The position numbers and the translations under genes are program-made. A stretch of 64,000 nt of DNA from Pseudomonas sp. BBP2017 (GTDB lineage Bacteria; Pseudomonadota; Gammaproteobacteria; Pseudomonadales; Pseudomonadaceae), in NCBI RefSeq assembly GCF_003024385.1, contig NZ_PVZN01000011.1:1-64000 (forward strand), given 5' to 3'. Numbering within the stretch: the first letter of the stretch is position 1; every line of letters begins with the position of its first letter. The notes beneath the pieces are model-generated. The model saw only the letters and a program-made list of their open reading frames with translations. It did no database searches and was not told the DNA's origin. Of this stretch, positions 28,872 to 37,413 are shown one piece after another.

Positions 28872-29624
28872 TTACATGGACACTTCGACCTGGCCTGGCC
28901 CGGTTACCCTGGCTTTGACCACCCGTTTGGAGTTGAGATTGCGCACCCGGATCTGTTCGCTCAGGCCGCCTTTGCTCAAGGCTTCCCCTGGCATGCGTAC
29001 GCTGAGCGTGCCGCTGCGGGCGGTGATGACCACCTGGTCACCTTTGCGGACCACTTCGGCCTGTTCCAGGTGTTGAGGGGTCAGCACCTGATCCATGACC
29101 GTCGGTCGGATAACTTTGAGCCCGATCGCCTGTTCGAGATCGCTCAAAAAACCCTGGTTCAGTGCGCCGACATCGCGTTCGCGCAGGCTGACGTCCTGTT
29201 CGCCGACAATGCTCTCGCGTTTGAGCGGACGTACCACGGTGACAACATTGCGAAACAGGCGTACCTGGGCGGGCACGAACACCGTCCAAGGTGAACTGCC
29301 GTTGCAGCGAACCTTTACTGTCACGCGGCCCAATGGCTGTGCCGGGCTTTCCAGGTTGGCATCCAGTTGCCGGTCGCACAGCGGCATGCGCAGGCGCGGA
29401 TCAAGGGTGTTGACCTGGATTTCGTAGCGGCCTTGAGTCTGGCTGCTGGCCAGGTAGTCTTCAACGGTGAATTCAAGAAACCCCTGGGTGACGCCGATAA
29501 GCTGTTCAGGCAAGGTGAAAGCGTCAGCCAGAAGTCGAGTGCCCGGAATCAGCAGGCACAGTGCAGCAACATAGCTGGTCAGGTGGCCGGTCAGGCGTCG
29601 GAAAAATGTCGTTTTCGTGTTCAT
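28872..29624 (-). CDS. flgA: Flagellar P-ring assembly chaperone FlgA
   Basis: FlgA is a periplasmic chaperone for assembly of the P ring from FlgI. The 250-residue protein has a signal peptide (TSYVAALCLLIPGTRLLA before DAF) and the C-terminal SAF domain (VRPLKRESIVGEQDV ... VTARVTGPGQVEVSM). The ATG at 29624 is needed to keep the signal peptide, yet it has no Shine-Dalgarno sequence. The sigma54 promoter upstream predicts a start of transcription only about two bases before it, so the mRNA may be leaderless or nearly so. It is divergent from cheV. Confidence 0.93.
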   Translation of the reverse strand: MNTKTTFFRRLTGHLTSYVAALCLLIPGTRLLADAFTLPEQLIGVTQGFLEFTVEDYLASSQTQGRYEIQVNTLDPRLRMPLCDRQLDANLESPAQPLGRVTVKVRCNGSSPWTVFVPAQVRLFRNVVTVVRPLKRESIVGEQDVSLRERDVGALNQGFLSDLEQAIGLKVIRPTVMDQVLTPQHLEQAEVVRKGDQVVITARSGTLSVRMPGEALSKGGLSEQIRVRNLNSKRVVKARVTGPGQVEVSM

Positions 29625-29629
29625 ACGAT

Positions 29630-29656
29630 TAAAAAAAGCAAAGCGCGTGCCGAGAC
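29630..29656 (+). promoter_or_regulatory. FliA (sigma28) promoter of cheV-cheR
   Basis: TAAA-N15-GCCGAGAC matches sigma28 consensus in the -35 core, spacing and six of eight -10 bases. It ends 40 bases before the cheV ATG. It physically overlaps the flgA sigma54 site on the other strand. Confidence 0.55.
29637..29652 (-). promoter_or_regulatory. sigma54 (RpoN) promoter of flgA
   Basis: CGGCACGCGCTTTGCT on the minus strand fits TGGCACG-N4-TTGCW with one mismatch and keeps the invariant GG-N10-GC. The expected +1 is near 29626, two bases ahead of the flgA ATG. Confidence 0.72.
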
Positions 29657-29695
29657 TGGGTACGAAGTTCGAAGCGTTTGGTGAAGGAGTCTTGC

Positions 29696-30625
29696 ATGGC
29701 TGGTGTAATGGATTCGGTGAACCAGCGCACGCAACTGGTGGGGCAGAATCGCCTGGAGCTGTTGCTGTTTCGTCTCAATGGCGAGCAACTCTACGGGATC
29801 AATGTGTTCAAGGTGCGGGAGGTGCTGCAATGCCCACCCTTGACCGTGATGCCCAAGTCCAATCCGGTAGTGCGCGGTGTCGCGAATATTCGTGGGGCAA
29901 CCATCCCGATCCTCGATCTGGCGATGGCGACCGGTATGCCCGGTCTAAGTGAAGATGTCAGCAAGAGTTTTGTGATCATCACCGAGTACAACACCAAGAC
30001 CCAGGGCTTTCTGGTGCACTCGGTGGAGCGCATCGTCAACATGAACTGGGAAGAGATCCATCCGCCACCCAAGGGGACCGGGCGTGATCACTACCTGACG
30101 GCGGTGACCCGGGTTGACAACAAGATGGTCGAGATCATCGATGTGGAGAAGATTCTCGCCGAAGTCGCGCCGACGTCCGAGTCGATCTCGGCCGGTGTGG
30201 TCGATGCCGAGGTGCAGGACAAGGCGGTGCTCTTGCGGGTGCTGACGGTCGATGACTCGTCGGTGGCGCGCAAGCAGGTCAGTCGTTGCCTGCAGACGGT
30301 CGGGGTGGAAGTGGTGGCGCTCAATGATGGTCGCCAGGCCCTGGAGTACCTGCGCAAGCTGGTGGATGAGGGCAAGCGTCCGGAAGAAGAATTCCTGATG
30401 ATGATCTCCGATATCGAGATGCCGGAGATGGACGGCTACACCCTGACGGCCGAGATCCGCAGCGACCCGCGCATGCAAAAGTTGCATATCATCCTGCATA
30501 CTTCGCTGTCCGGGGTGTTCAACCAGGCGATGGTCAAGAAGGTCGGGGCCGATGATTTCCTGGCCAAGTTCAAGCCGGACGACCTCGCCCAGCGCGTCGT
30601 CGATCGCATCAAGGCCACGCACTAA
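29696..30625 (+). CDS. cheV: Chemotaxis coupling protein CheV (CheW-REC)
   Basis: The 309-residue protein joins a CheW-like domain (residues 20-165, LLLFRLNGEQLYGINVFKVREVL, then RGVANIRGATIPILDLA) to a receiver domain (about 180-305). The phosphoacceptor is D239 in MISDIEMPEMDGY, and other receiver residues are in LTVDDSSVARK. It couples chemoreceptors to CheA and may adjust coupling by phosphorylation. The ATG at 29696 follows AAGGAG. It lies 51 bases before cheR, as in other pseudomonads. Confidence 0.95.
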   Translation: MAGVMDSVNQRTQLVGQNRLELLLFRLNGEQLYGINVFKVREVLQCPPLTVMPKSNPVVRGVANIRGATIPILDLAMATGMPGLSEDVSKSFVIITEYNTKTQGFLVHSVERIVNMNWEEIHPPPKGTGRDHYLTAVTRVDNKMVEIIDVEKILAEVAPTSESISAGVVDAEVQDKAVLLRVLTVDDSSVARKQVSRCLQTVGVEVVALNDGRQALEYLRKLVDEGKRPEEEFLMMISDIEMPEMDGYTLTAEIRSDPRMQKLHIILHTSLSGVFNQAMVKKVGADDFLAKFKPDDLAQRVVDRIKATH

Positions 30626-30676
30626 CGGCCAGGGGTTGTGCCCCTGGCGGTTCACACGATTTAAGAGGCGGCATCA

Positions 30677-31504
30677 TTGTCTACGGGTAATTTGGATTTC
30701 GAACAGTTCCGGGTATTCCTGGAAAAAGCCTGTGGCATCCTGCTGGGCGAAAATAAGCAGTACCTGGTCTCCAGCCGTCTCAACAAGCTGATGGAGCAGC
30801 AGGGCATCAAGTCCCTGACCGAGCTGGTGCAGCGTATCCAGAGTCAGCCGCGCAGCGGGTTGCGCGAGCAGGTGGTGGATGCCATGACCACCAACGAAAC
30901 CCTGTGGTTTCGTGACACCTATCCCTTTGAGGTGCTGAAGAACAAGGTATTGCCTGAGCAGATCAAAGCCAATCCCGGACAGCGCCTGCGTATCTGGTCG
31001 GCCGCCTGTTCCTCGGGGCAGGAGCCGTACTCGATCTCGATGGCGATCGATGAGTTCGAGCGCAGCAATATCGGCCAGCTGAAGATGGGTGCGCAGATTG
31101 TTGCCACTGACCTGTCCGGCGCCATGCTCAATAACTGCAAGAGCGGTGAGTACGATAGCCTGGCGATTGCCCGTGGATTGTCCCAGGAGCGCCTGCAGCG
31201 CTACTTCGATGTCAAGGCACCTGGGCGCTGGGCGATCAAGGCGCCCATTCGCAGTCGCGTGGAATTTCGCTCGTTCAACCTGCTCGACAGTTACGCAAGC
31301 CTGGGCAAGTTCGACATCGTGTTCTGCCGCAACGTGCTGATCTACTTCTCGGCCCAGGTCAAGAAAGACATCCTGTTGCGTATCCACAGCACGCTCAAGC
31401 CGGGTGGTTATCTGTTCCTCGGGGCGTCTGAAGCGCTCAATGGATTGCCGGATCACTATCAGATGGTTCAGTGCAGCCCGGGGATCATCTACCAGGCCAA
31501 GTAA
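30677..31504 (+). CDS. cheR: Chemoreceptor glutamate methyltransferase CheR
   Basis: CheR methylates glutamates of chemoreceptors with S-adenosylmethionine, setting adaptation. The 275-residue protein has the N-terminal helical domain (residues 5-80) and the SAM-binding domain with LRIWSAACSSGQEPYSISM, VATDLSGAMLNNCKSGEY and FDIVFCRNVLIYF. The start appears to be a rare TTG at 30677, with AAGAGG 8 bases upstream and the encoded STGNLDFEQFR as in related proteins; the next ATG would remove part of the N-terminal domain. It is transcribed with cheV and followed by a terminator. Confidence 0.95.
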   Translation: MSTGNLDFEQFRVFLEKACGILLGENKQYLVSSRLNKLMEQQGIKSLTELVQRIQSQPRSGLREQVVDAMTTNETLWFRDTYPFEVLKNKVLPEQIKANPGQRLRIWSAACSSGQEPYSISMAIDEFERSNIGQLKMGAQIVATDLSGAMLNNCKSGEYDSLAIARGLSQERLQRYFDVKAPGRWAIKAPIRSRVEFRSFNLLDSYASLGKFDIVFCRNVLIYFSAQVKKDILLRIHSTLKPGGYLFLGASEALNGLPDHYQMVQCSPGIIYQAK

Positions 31505-31591
31505 ACCCCTTCCACAAATTGCCGCTTTGCTGGCGCTCAGCGGAAATCCTTTGCCGCTTTTCTGGCATTGTCGTCAACGGCAAATCACTCA

Positions 31592-31620
31592 AAGCCCCGT
31601 ATTTACGGGGTTTTGTTTTT
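31592..31620 (+). terminator. rho-independent terminator after cheR
   Basis: CCCCGT-ATTT-ACGGGG with flanking A and T residues is followed by TTTTGTTTTT. The flgB sigma54 promoter begins at the very next base, so the che and flg transcripts are separated here. Confidence 0.88.
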
Positions 31621-31636
31621 TGGCATGGCTCTTGCT
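31621..31636 (+). promoter_or_regulatory. sigma54 (RpoN) promoter of flgBCDE
   Basis: TGGCATGGCTCTTGCT fits TGGCACG-N4-TTGCW with GG-N10-GC intact. It lies 41 bases before the flgB ATG and directly after the cheR terminator. Pseudomonas flgB is known to depend on RpoN and FleQ. Confidence 0.85.
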
Positions 31637-31676
31637 CTAGCTCAGTCAACGAAAAACCTTCGAAGGTTTCCCCGAC

Positions 31677-32084
31677 ATGAGCATCAGCTTCGACAAAGCG
31701 CTCGGCATCCACGAAAAGGCATTGGGCTTTCGCGCCCAGCGCGCCGAGGTGCTGGCCAACAACATTGCCAACGCCGACACGCCGAACTACAAGGCGCGTG
31801 ACATGGACTTCGCCTCGGTTCTGGCGGCCCAGGCCGAGAAGACCAGCAAGGGTCACTTTGCGCTGGATCGTACCAACGCCCGGCACATCGAGGCTGAAGG
31901 CCTGAGCATGGGTGATGAAACCCTGCAGTACCGCACGCCGATGCAGCCGTCGATCGACCAGAACACCGTCGATGCCCAGCTCGAGCAGTCGAGCTACGCG
32001 GAAAACGCCGTAGGCTTCCAGGCCAGCTTCACGCTGCTCAACAGTAAATTCAAAGGGCTGGTATCGGCCCTGCGCGGAGAGTAA
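31677..32084 (+). CDS. flgB: Flagellar proximal rod protein FlgB
   Basis: This 135-residue rod protein starts with SFDKALGIHEKALGFRAQRAEVLANNIANADTPNYKARDMDF, the conserved N-terminal rod motif, and ends with the amphipathic helix shared by axial proteins (NAVGFQASFTLLNSKFKGL). It builds the proximal rod with FlgC, FlgF and FliE. It opens the flgBCDE unit, 3 bases before flgC. The length is normal. Confidence 0.97.
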   Translation: MSISFDKALGIHEKALGFRAQRAEVLANNIANADTPNYKARDMDFASVLAAQAEKTSKGHFALDRTNARHIEAEGLSMGDETLQYRTPMQPSIDQNTVDAQLEQSSYAENAVGFQASFTLLNSKFKGLVSALRGE

Positions 32085-32087
32085 GTC

Positions 32088-32531
32088 ATGTCCCTCGCCA
32101 GTGTCTTCAACATTGCCGGTAGCGGCATGAGTGCGCAGACCACGCGTCTGAACACCGTCGCTTCGAACATTGCCAACGCCGAGACGGTTTCATCGAGCAT
32201 CGATCAGACCTATCGCGCCCGTCATCCGGTATTTGCTACCACGTTCCAGCAAGCCCAGGGCGGCGTCAGCCAGTCGCTGTTCCAGGATCAGGATGCTGCG
32301 GGGCAGGGTGTTCAGGTGCTGGGCGTGGTCGAAGACCAAAGCAACCTTGAGGCGCGCTACGAGCCGAACCACCCGGCGGCGAACAAAGACGGTTATGTCT
32401 ATTACCCGAACGTCAACGTGGTCGAGGAGATGGCGGACATGATCTCTGCCAGCCGCTCGTTCCAGACCAACGCCGAGCTGATGAACACGGCCAAGACCAT
32501 GATGCAGAAGGTCCTGACCCTGGGTCAGTGA
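32088..32531 (+). CDS. flgC: Flagellar proximal rod protein FlgC
   Basis: The 147-residue protein has the rod N-terminal motif (NIAGSGMSAQTTRLNTVASNIANAETV) and the C-terminal flagellar core segment (NVNVVEEMADMISASRSFQTNAELMNTAKTMMQKVLTLGQ). It polymerises on FlgB in the proximal rod. It is tightly packed between flgB and flgD. Nothing is unusual in length or motifs. Confidence 0.97.
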   Translation: MSLASVFNIAGSGMSAQTTRLNTVASNIANAETVSSSIDQTYRARHPVFATTFQQAQGGVSQSLFQDQDAAGQGVQVLGVVEDQSNLEARYEPNHPAANKDGYVYYPNVNVVEEMADMISASRSFQTNAELMNTAKTMMQKVLTLGQ

Positions 32532-32546
32532 TAAAGGACGAAGCCA

Positions 32547-33278
32547 ATGGCAAGCGTTAACGATACCACTGTCGGTGTAAACCTGAACGACGTGCTCAAG
32601 GCGTCGGTCAAGAAGACCACCGACACCAACAGCTCCAGTGGCGTTGCTTCGGCAACCAACAGCAAGACCGGCAACCAGACCCTGGGCAAGGATGCGTTCC
32701 TGCAGTTGCTGGTTACCCAGATGCGTAACCAGAACCCGCTTGATCCTCAAGACAACAGCGAGTTCGTCGCCCAGCTGGCGCAGTTCAGTAGCCTGGAAGG
32801 CATCACTTCGCTCAATGAGTCGGTGACTGCGATTTCCGGCAGTTACAAATCGTCCCAGGCGCTGCAGGCCTCGTCGCTGGTTGGTCGCTCAGTGATCGCC
32901 CAGACTGACAAGGCCGTGGTCGATACCACCAAGAGTTTCAATGGTTCGGTGGTGGTGCCGCAGTCGCTGAGTAATGCCACCGTCACTATCACCGACAAGG
33001 ATGGCAAGGTGGTCAAGACCATCGACCTGGGTGAGCAGAAAGCCGGTAATGCCGCCTTCGTTTGGGATGGTACCGATGACGCGGGCGAGAAGGTCGATCC
33101 TGGCACCTACACCTTTGCCGCCAAGACCACCATCGATGGCAAGCAGCTGGACATGTACACCATGCTGCCGGCCACGGTCAGCAGCGTCACCATCAGTCAG
33201 ACCGGCGGCGAGATGATGCTCAATCTTGCCGGCCTGGGCAGCGTTGCGCTGTCCAAAGTCCAAACCATCGGTATATAG
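32547..33278 (+). CDS. flgD: Flagellar hook capping protein FlgD
   Basis: FlgD caps the growing hook and is needed for FlgE polymerisation. The 243-residue protein has the N-terminal FlgD domain (LGKDAFLQLLVTQMRNQNPLDPQDNSEFVAQLAQFSSLEGI, residues 50-90) and a C-terminal FlgD Ig-like/tudor part (GNAAFVWDGTDDAGEKVDPGTYTF). It is followed 30 bases later by flgE. Confidence 0.96.
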   Translation: MASVNDTTVGVNLNDVLKASVKKTTDTNSSSGVASATNSKTGNQTLGKDAFLQLLVTQMRNQNPLDPQDNSEFVAQLAQFSSLEGITSLNESVTAISGSYKSSQALQASSLVGRSVIAQTDKAVVDTTKSFNGSVVVPQSLSNATVTITDKDGKVVKTIDLGEQKAGNAAFVWDGTDDAGEKVDPGTYTFAAKTTIDGKQLDMYTMLPATVSSVTISQTGGEMMLNLAGLGSVALSKVQTIGI

Positions 33279-33308
33279 AGCCGGCTAGCGCGGCACAAGG
33301 AGTGAAAG

Positions 33309-34634
33309 ATGTCATTCAATATCGGCCTTAGCGGTCTCTATGCGGCCAACAAACAACTGGACGTGACCGGCAACAACATTGCCAACGTTGCCACCACCGG
33401 CTTCAAATCGTCGCGTGCGGAATTCGCCGACGTCTACTCGGCCAACAAGCTCGGCGTCGGCAGTCAGAGCGTTGGTAACGGCGTGCGTCTGGCCTCGGTA
33501 TCGCAGCAGTTCACCAATGGCGATATCACCAATACCGGTAACGTGCTGGACATGGGTATCCAGGGGCAGGGCTTTTTCGTCCTGAGCGACAACGGCTCGC
33601 TCAGCTACTCTCGCGCCGGTGCCTTCCAGACCAACAAGGACAACTACGTGGTGACCGCTGATGGCCTGCGTCTGCGTGGCTACGGTGTGGATGAGAACGG
33701 CAAGATCATCAACGGCGTGCTGACCGATCTGAAGATCGACACCTCGGCGCTGGCGCCGAAGTCCACCACCTCGATCGATCAGGGTATCAACCTGAACTCG
33801 TCGGACAAGGTCATTCCGAGCACCACCACCTTCGATCCAGCTGACGACGCCACCTGGAACAAGACCTTCGCCACCAAGATCTATGACAGTCAGGGTAACG
33901 AGCACGTCATGGATCAGTACTACGTCAAGACCGACACCAATGAGTGGAAGTCTTACACCCTGATTGATGGTCGTAACCCGCTCGATCCGGCTGAAGAACC
34001 ACCGGTGGCGCTGGAAGGCACCATTACCTTCAAGCCTGACGGCAGTGTCGACACCATGACGGCGGGGGCTGCTGGGTCTGGCTACGAAGTGGTGAACAAG
34101 GTCTTCAAGCTGACCGGCTGGGTGCCTGCCACCATTACCGATCCGAGTGCCACGCCGCCGGTGTGGGGTTCCAATGGGTCCGAGGCCAGCGCCGGTGGTA
34201 TCGCCATCGACATGACTGACACCACTTCCTACAACACCCCGACCACGCGTCTGTCGCAGAGCCAGGATGGTTATGCTACCGGTATCCTGTCGAGCCTGAG
34301 CATTGACTCCAGTGGTGTCATGTTCGCCAGCTTCAGCAACCAGCAGTCACGCGCTATCGGTCAGGTTGCCATTGCTTCCTTTGCCAACGAGCAGGGTCTG
34401 CAGCCTATGGGTGGTACGCGCTGGGTCGAGACTTACTCCTCGGGTATCCCGGGTATCGACGCGCCGAAGACCGGCACTCTGGGGGCTATCGCCTCCAACT
34501 CGCTGGAGTCCTCTAACGTCAACCTGACCACCGAGCTGGTCGAGCTGATCAAGGCGCAGAGCAACTACCAGGCGAACGCCAAGACCATCTCCACTCAGAG
34601 CACCATTATGCAGACCATCATTCAGATGACCTGA
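33309..34634 (+). CDS. flgE: Flagellar hook protein FlgE
   Basis: FlgE forms the curved hook that joins rod and filament. The 441-residue protein has the N-terminal motif SFNIGLSGLYAANKQLDVTGNNIANVATTGFKSSR, a central FlgE domain with IYDSQGNEHVMDQYYVK, and the C-terminal SSNVNLTTELVELIKAQSNYQANAKTISTQSTIMQTIIQM. The length is that of the shorter Pseudomonas type. A stem-loop terminator follows. Confidence 0.97.
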   Translation: MSFNIGLSGLYAANKQLDVTGNNIANVATTGFKSSRAEFADVYSANKLGVGSQSVGNGVRLASVSQQFTNGDITNTGNVLDMGIQGQGFFVLSDNGSLSYSRAGAFQTNKDNYVVTADGLRLRGYGVDENGKIINGVLTDLKIDTSALAPKSTTSIDQGINLNSSDKVIPSTTTFDPADDATWNKTFATKIYDSQGNEHVMDQYYVKTDTNEWKSYTLIDGRNPLDPAEEPPVALEGTITFKPDGSVDTMTAGAAGSGYEVVNKVFKLTGWVPATITDPSATPPVWGSNGSEASAGGIAIDMTDTTSYNTPTTRLSQSQDGYATGILSSLSIDSSGVMFASFSNQQSRAIGQVAIASFANEQGLQPMGGTRWVETYSSGIPGIDAPKTGTLGAIASNSLESSNVNLTTELVELIKAQSNYQANAKTISTQSTIMQTIIQMT

Positions 34635-34662
34635 TGCCGCTGTGAAGCGATAGGTGTGGACG

Positions 34663-34694
34663 GACCCCTTTCTCGGAAGGGGTCTGTCGTTTCA
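34663..34694 (+). terminator. Terminator-like hairpin after flgE
   Basis: GACCCCTT-TCTCGG-AAGGGGTC is a perfect 8-bp stem, followed by TGTCGTTTC, a weak T-rich tract. It probably reduces read-through from flgE into the small gene and flgF. Confidence 0.65.
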
Positions 34695-34706
34695 GAGGTA
34701 TCGATC

Positions 34707-34895
34707 ATGTTGCAACGTTTGGCGTTAGCGCTGTTCGCGGTGCTGCTGATGACTCAGGTCCGGGCTGATGCTGCGCCCTGGTATCGCTGGGAAAGTCAGG
34801 CGGATGGGCGTCTGGTCTGTGCCCAGTTTTCTCCGGGGGATGGCTGGAAGCGCTTTGCCGGTCCCTTCAATAACGCGGCGTGCCGCGGCTACTGA
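34707..34895 (+). CDS. Small exported protein (62 aa) between flgE and flgF
   Basis: I do not recognise a family. The ATG at 34707 has AGAGG at 8-base spacing. Residues 1-20 form a signal peptide (LQRLALALFAVLLMTQVRA before DAAPWY). The mature part of about 42 residues is rich in Trp, Tyr and Phe, and has only two cysteines (C38 and C59) that could make one disulfide. It lies inside the flagellar cluster, after the flgE terminator and upstream of the flgF sigma54 promoter. A periplasmic accessory role for the flagellum is possible; the sequence gives no direct function. Confidence 0.65.
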   Translation: MLQRLALALFAVLLMTQVRADAAPWYRWESQADGRLVCAQFSPGDGWKRFAGPFNNAACRGY

Positions 34896-35010
34896 GGCTT
34901 GCCGCTAGCGGCAAGCTGGCGCCGTAATTTCGACGGCGCTTCTCCTCGCCGTTTGTGTGTGTGGCGGTCAAGTCCTTGTATGGCGGGGCTTCTAGCCATT
35001 TCTGCAAAGT

Positions 35011-35026
35011 TGGTTTGAAACTTGCT
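35011..35026 (+). promoter_or_regulatory. sigma54 (RpoN) promoter of flgF operon
   Basis: TGGTTTGAAACTTGCT has invariant GG-N10-GC and the TTGCT -12 element, but a weaker -24 (TGGTTT for TGGCAC). It lies 60 bases before the flgF start, in a gap of 190 bp that otherwise holds nothing recognisable. Confidence 0.72.
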
Positions 35027-35085
35027 TCAAGCACTGCAAAGCAGCGGCGAGCGGCAAGTGTTCGCCTGCTCAGGGGAGAAATACT

Positions 35086-35826
35086 GTGGACAAGATGCTG
35101 TACGTGGCCATGACCGGTGCCAGCCAGAACGCACTGGCGCAGAAGGCGCATGCCAACAACCTGGCGAATATCTCCACCACGGGCTTCCAGCGGGACCTGG
35201 AACAGGCGCGCTCGATGCCGGTGTTCGGTGACAGCTTTCCGGCGCGTGCCTACGCCATGACCGAGCGCCCGGCGACCGATTTCTCACCAGGCTCAATGGT
35301 GGAGACCGGACGTGACCTCGACGTGGCCATTGGTGGTGACGGCTTTATCGCCGTGCAAGCACCCGATGGTAGCGAGGCCTATGTGCGTACCGCGAGCATG
35401 AACATCGATGCCCTGGGTGTGCTGCGTGCCAGCAACGGCATGCCGATCATGGGTAACGGTGGGCCGATTGCCGTGCCGCCAGAGCAGAAGGTCGAGGTCG
35501 GTGAAGATGGCACCATCACCATCCGCGCCATGGGCGAGGGGCCGCGGGTAATGGCTGAGGTCGACCGGATCAAGATGGTCAACCCCGACCTCAAGACCAT
35601 GACCAAAGGCCTGGACGGTTTGATCCATACCAGCAATGGCCAGCCGGCAGTGGCCGATGCCAACGTCAAGCTGGTATCGGGCTTCCTTGAAAGCAGCAAC
35701 GTCAACGCGGTCGAGGAAATGACCTCGGTGCTGGCGTTGTCGCGTCAATTCGAACTGCACATCAAGATGATGACCACGGCCAAGGAAGGTGACGAAGCCA
35801 TGGCTCGGGTTTTGCAGGTCGGCTAA
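35086..35826 (+). CDS. flgF: Flagellar proximal rod protein FlgF
   Basis: The 246-residue protein carries the flagellar basal-body rod motif (MTGASQNALAQKAHANNLANISTTGFQRDLEQ) and the C-terminal ESSNVNAVEEMTSVLALSRQFELHIKMM. The start is a GTG at 35086 with AGGGGAGA upstream. It forms the rod with FlgB, FlgC and FlgG and heads the flgFGHIJKL run. Confidence 0.96.
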   Translation: MDKMLYVAMTGASQNALAQKAHANNLANISTTGFQRDLEQARSMPVFGDSFPARAYAMTERPATDFSPGSMVETGRDLDVAIGGDGFIAVQAPDGSEAYVRTASMNIDALGVLRASNGMPIMGNGGPIAVPPEQKVEVGEDGTITIRAMGEGPRVMAEVDRIKMVNPDLKTMTKGLDGLIHTSNGQPAVADANVKLVSGFLESSNVNAVEEMTSVLALSRQFELHIKMMTTAKEGDEAMARVLQVG

Positions 35827-35871
35827 TTACACAGACGTAGCGCCGTAAAACAGGCGCGCGAGGAGAACAGC

Positions 35872-36657
35872 ATGCTTCCGGCTCTTTGGGTCAGTAAAAC
35901 CGGTCTGTCCGCCCAGGACATGAACCTGACCACCATTTCCAACAACCTGGCCAACGTCTCGACCACCGGCTTCAAACGTGATCGTGCCGAGTTCCAGGAC
36001 CTGTTGTACCAGACCCGTCGCCAGGCCGGTGCCCAGTCGACCCAGGACAGCGAGCTGCCTTCGGGCCTGCAGCTGGGTACTGGTGTGCGTATTGTCGGTA
36101 CCCAGAAGAACTTCAACGCCGGTAGCCTGCAAACCACTGAAAACCCGCTGGACATGGCCGTTGATGGCCGCGGTTTCTTCCAGATCCTGCAGCCCGATGG
36201 CACCGTCTCCTACACCCGTGACGGTACCTTTCACCTGAACTCCGACGGCCAGATCGTCACCGCCAGCGGTTTCGCCCTGGAGCCGGCGATCGTCGTGCCG
36301 CCTGAAGCGCAGACGTTCACGGTGGGCCGTGACGGCACCGTTTCGATCACCACCGCAGGCAACCCGGCGGCGCAGGTGATCGGCAACATCCAGACGGCCG
36401 ACTTCATCAACCCGGCCGGCCTGCAGGCCGTGGGTGGCAACCTGTTCCTGGAAACCGCCGCCAGCGGCGCGCCGCAAGTCGGTACCCCCGGCCTCAACGG
36501 TTTCGGTGTGGTCCAGCAGCAGACCCTGGAAAACTCCAACGTCAGCACCGTGGAAGAGCTGGTCAACATGATCACCACCCAGCGTGCCTACGAGATGAAC
36601 TCCAAGGTCATTTCCACTGCCGACCAGATGCTCTCGTTCGTTACCCAGAACCTGTAA
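35872..36657 (+). CDS. flgG: Flagellar distal rod protein FlgG
   Basis: FlgG makes the distal rod. The 261-residue protein begins MLPALWVSKTGLSAQDMNLT and continues with TTISNNLANVSTTGFKRDRAEFQDLLYQT. It has the rod-specific insert around GVRIVGTQKNFNAGSLQTTENPLDMAVDGRGFFQI, and ends with VEELVNMITTQRAYEMNSKVISTADQMLSFVTQNL. Length and motifs are standard. Confidence 0.98.
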   Translation: MLPALWVSKTGLSAQDMNLTTISNNLANVSTTGFKRDRAEFQDLLYQTRRQAGAQSTQDSELPSGLQLGTGVRIVGTQKNFNAGSLQTTENPLDMAVDGRGFFQILQPDGTVSYTRDGTFHLNSDGQIVTASGFALEPAIVVPPEAQTFTVGRDGTVSITTAGNPAAQVIGNIQTADFINPAGLQAVGGNLFLETAASGAPQVGTPGLNGFGVVQQQTLENSNVSTVEELVNMITTQRAYEMNSKVISTADQMLSFVTQNL

Positions 36658-36711
36658 GTGAAGTCTTCGAGGTCGCTTGAACGGCGCCTGTTACACCGTG
36701 AGGTCAGAGTC

Positions 36712-37407
36712 ATGAGTCGTTTGTTTTGCGTACTTGCCCTGAGTGGGATCTGCGTGCTGGCCGGCTGCGTTGCGCCGACGCCCAAGCCCAATGATCCGTA
36801 CTACGCGCCGGTATTGCCGCGTACGCCACTGCCGGCAGCAGCCAACAACGGCTCGATCTACCAGGCCGGTTTCGATCAGAACCTGTACAGCGACCGCAAG
36901 GCATTTCGGGTCGGTGACATCATCACCATCACCCTCAACGAGCGCACCCAGGCGAGCAAGAACGCCAACTCGCAGATCGCCAAGAACAGCAAGGCCGATA
37001 TCGGCCTGACCTCGTTGTTCGGCTCTTCGATGACCACCAACAACCCGTTCAGCGATGGCGATTTGAGCCTGAGCGCCGGGTACAGCGGTGACCGTGAAAC
37101 CAAAGGCGACAGTAAAGCCGGGCAGGGTAACAGCCTGACCGGCTCGATCACTGTGACGGTGGCCGACGTGCTGCCCAACGGCATCATTGCCGTGCGCGGC
37201 GAGAAGTGGCTGACCCTCAACACTGGCGATGAGCTGGTGCGCATCGCCGGCATGATCCGCGCCGACGACATTGCCACCGACAACACCGTGCCGTCGACCC
37301 GGGTTGCCGATGCGCGCATCACCTACTCGGGAACCGGCTCCTTTGCCGATGCCAGCCAGCCGGGCTGGCTCGACCGTTTCTTCATCAGCCCGCTTTGGCC
37401 TTTCTAG
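36712..37407 (+). CDS. flgH: Flagellar L-ring lipoprotein FlgH
   Basis: FlgH builds the L ring in the outer membrane. The 231-residue precursor has a lipoprotein signal with lipobox LAGC19 in [14 protein letters not shown], then the conserved [21 protein letters not shown] and [33 protein letters not shown] blocks. It ends with [13 protein letters not shown]. The ATG at 36712 has GAGG 8 bases upstream and gives a proper signal peptide. Confidence 0.97.
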   Translation: MSRLFCVLALSGICVLAGCVAPTPKPNDPYYAPVLPRTPLPAAANNGSIYQAGFDQNLYSDRKAFRVGDIITITLNERTQASKNANSQIAKNSKADIGLTSLFGSSMTTNNPFSDGDLSLSAGYSGDRETKGDSKAGQGNSLTGSITVTVADVLPNGIIAVRGEKWLTLNTGDELVRIAGMIRADDIATDNTVPSTRVADARITYSGTGSFADASQPGWLDRFFISPLWPF

Positions 37408-37413
37408 GTTCGG

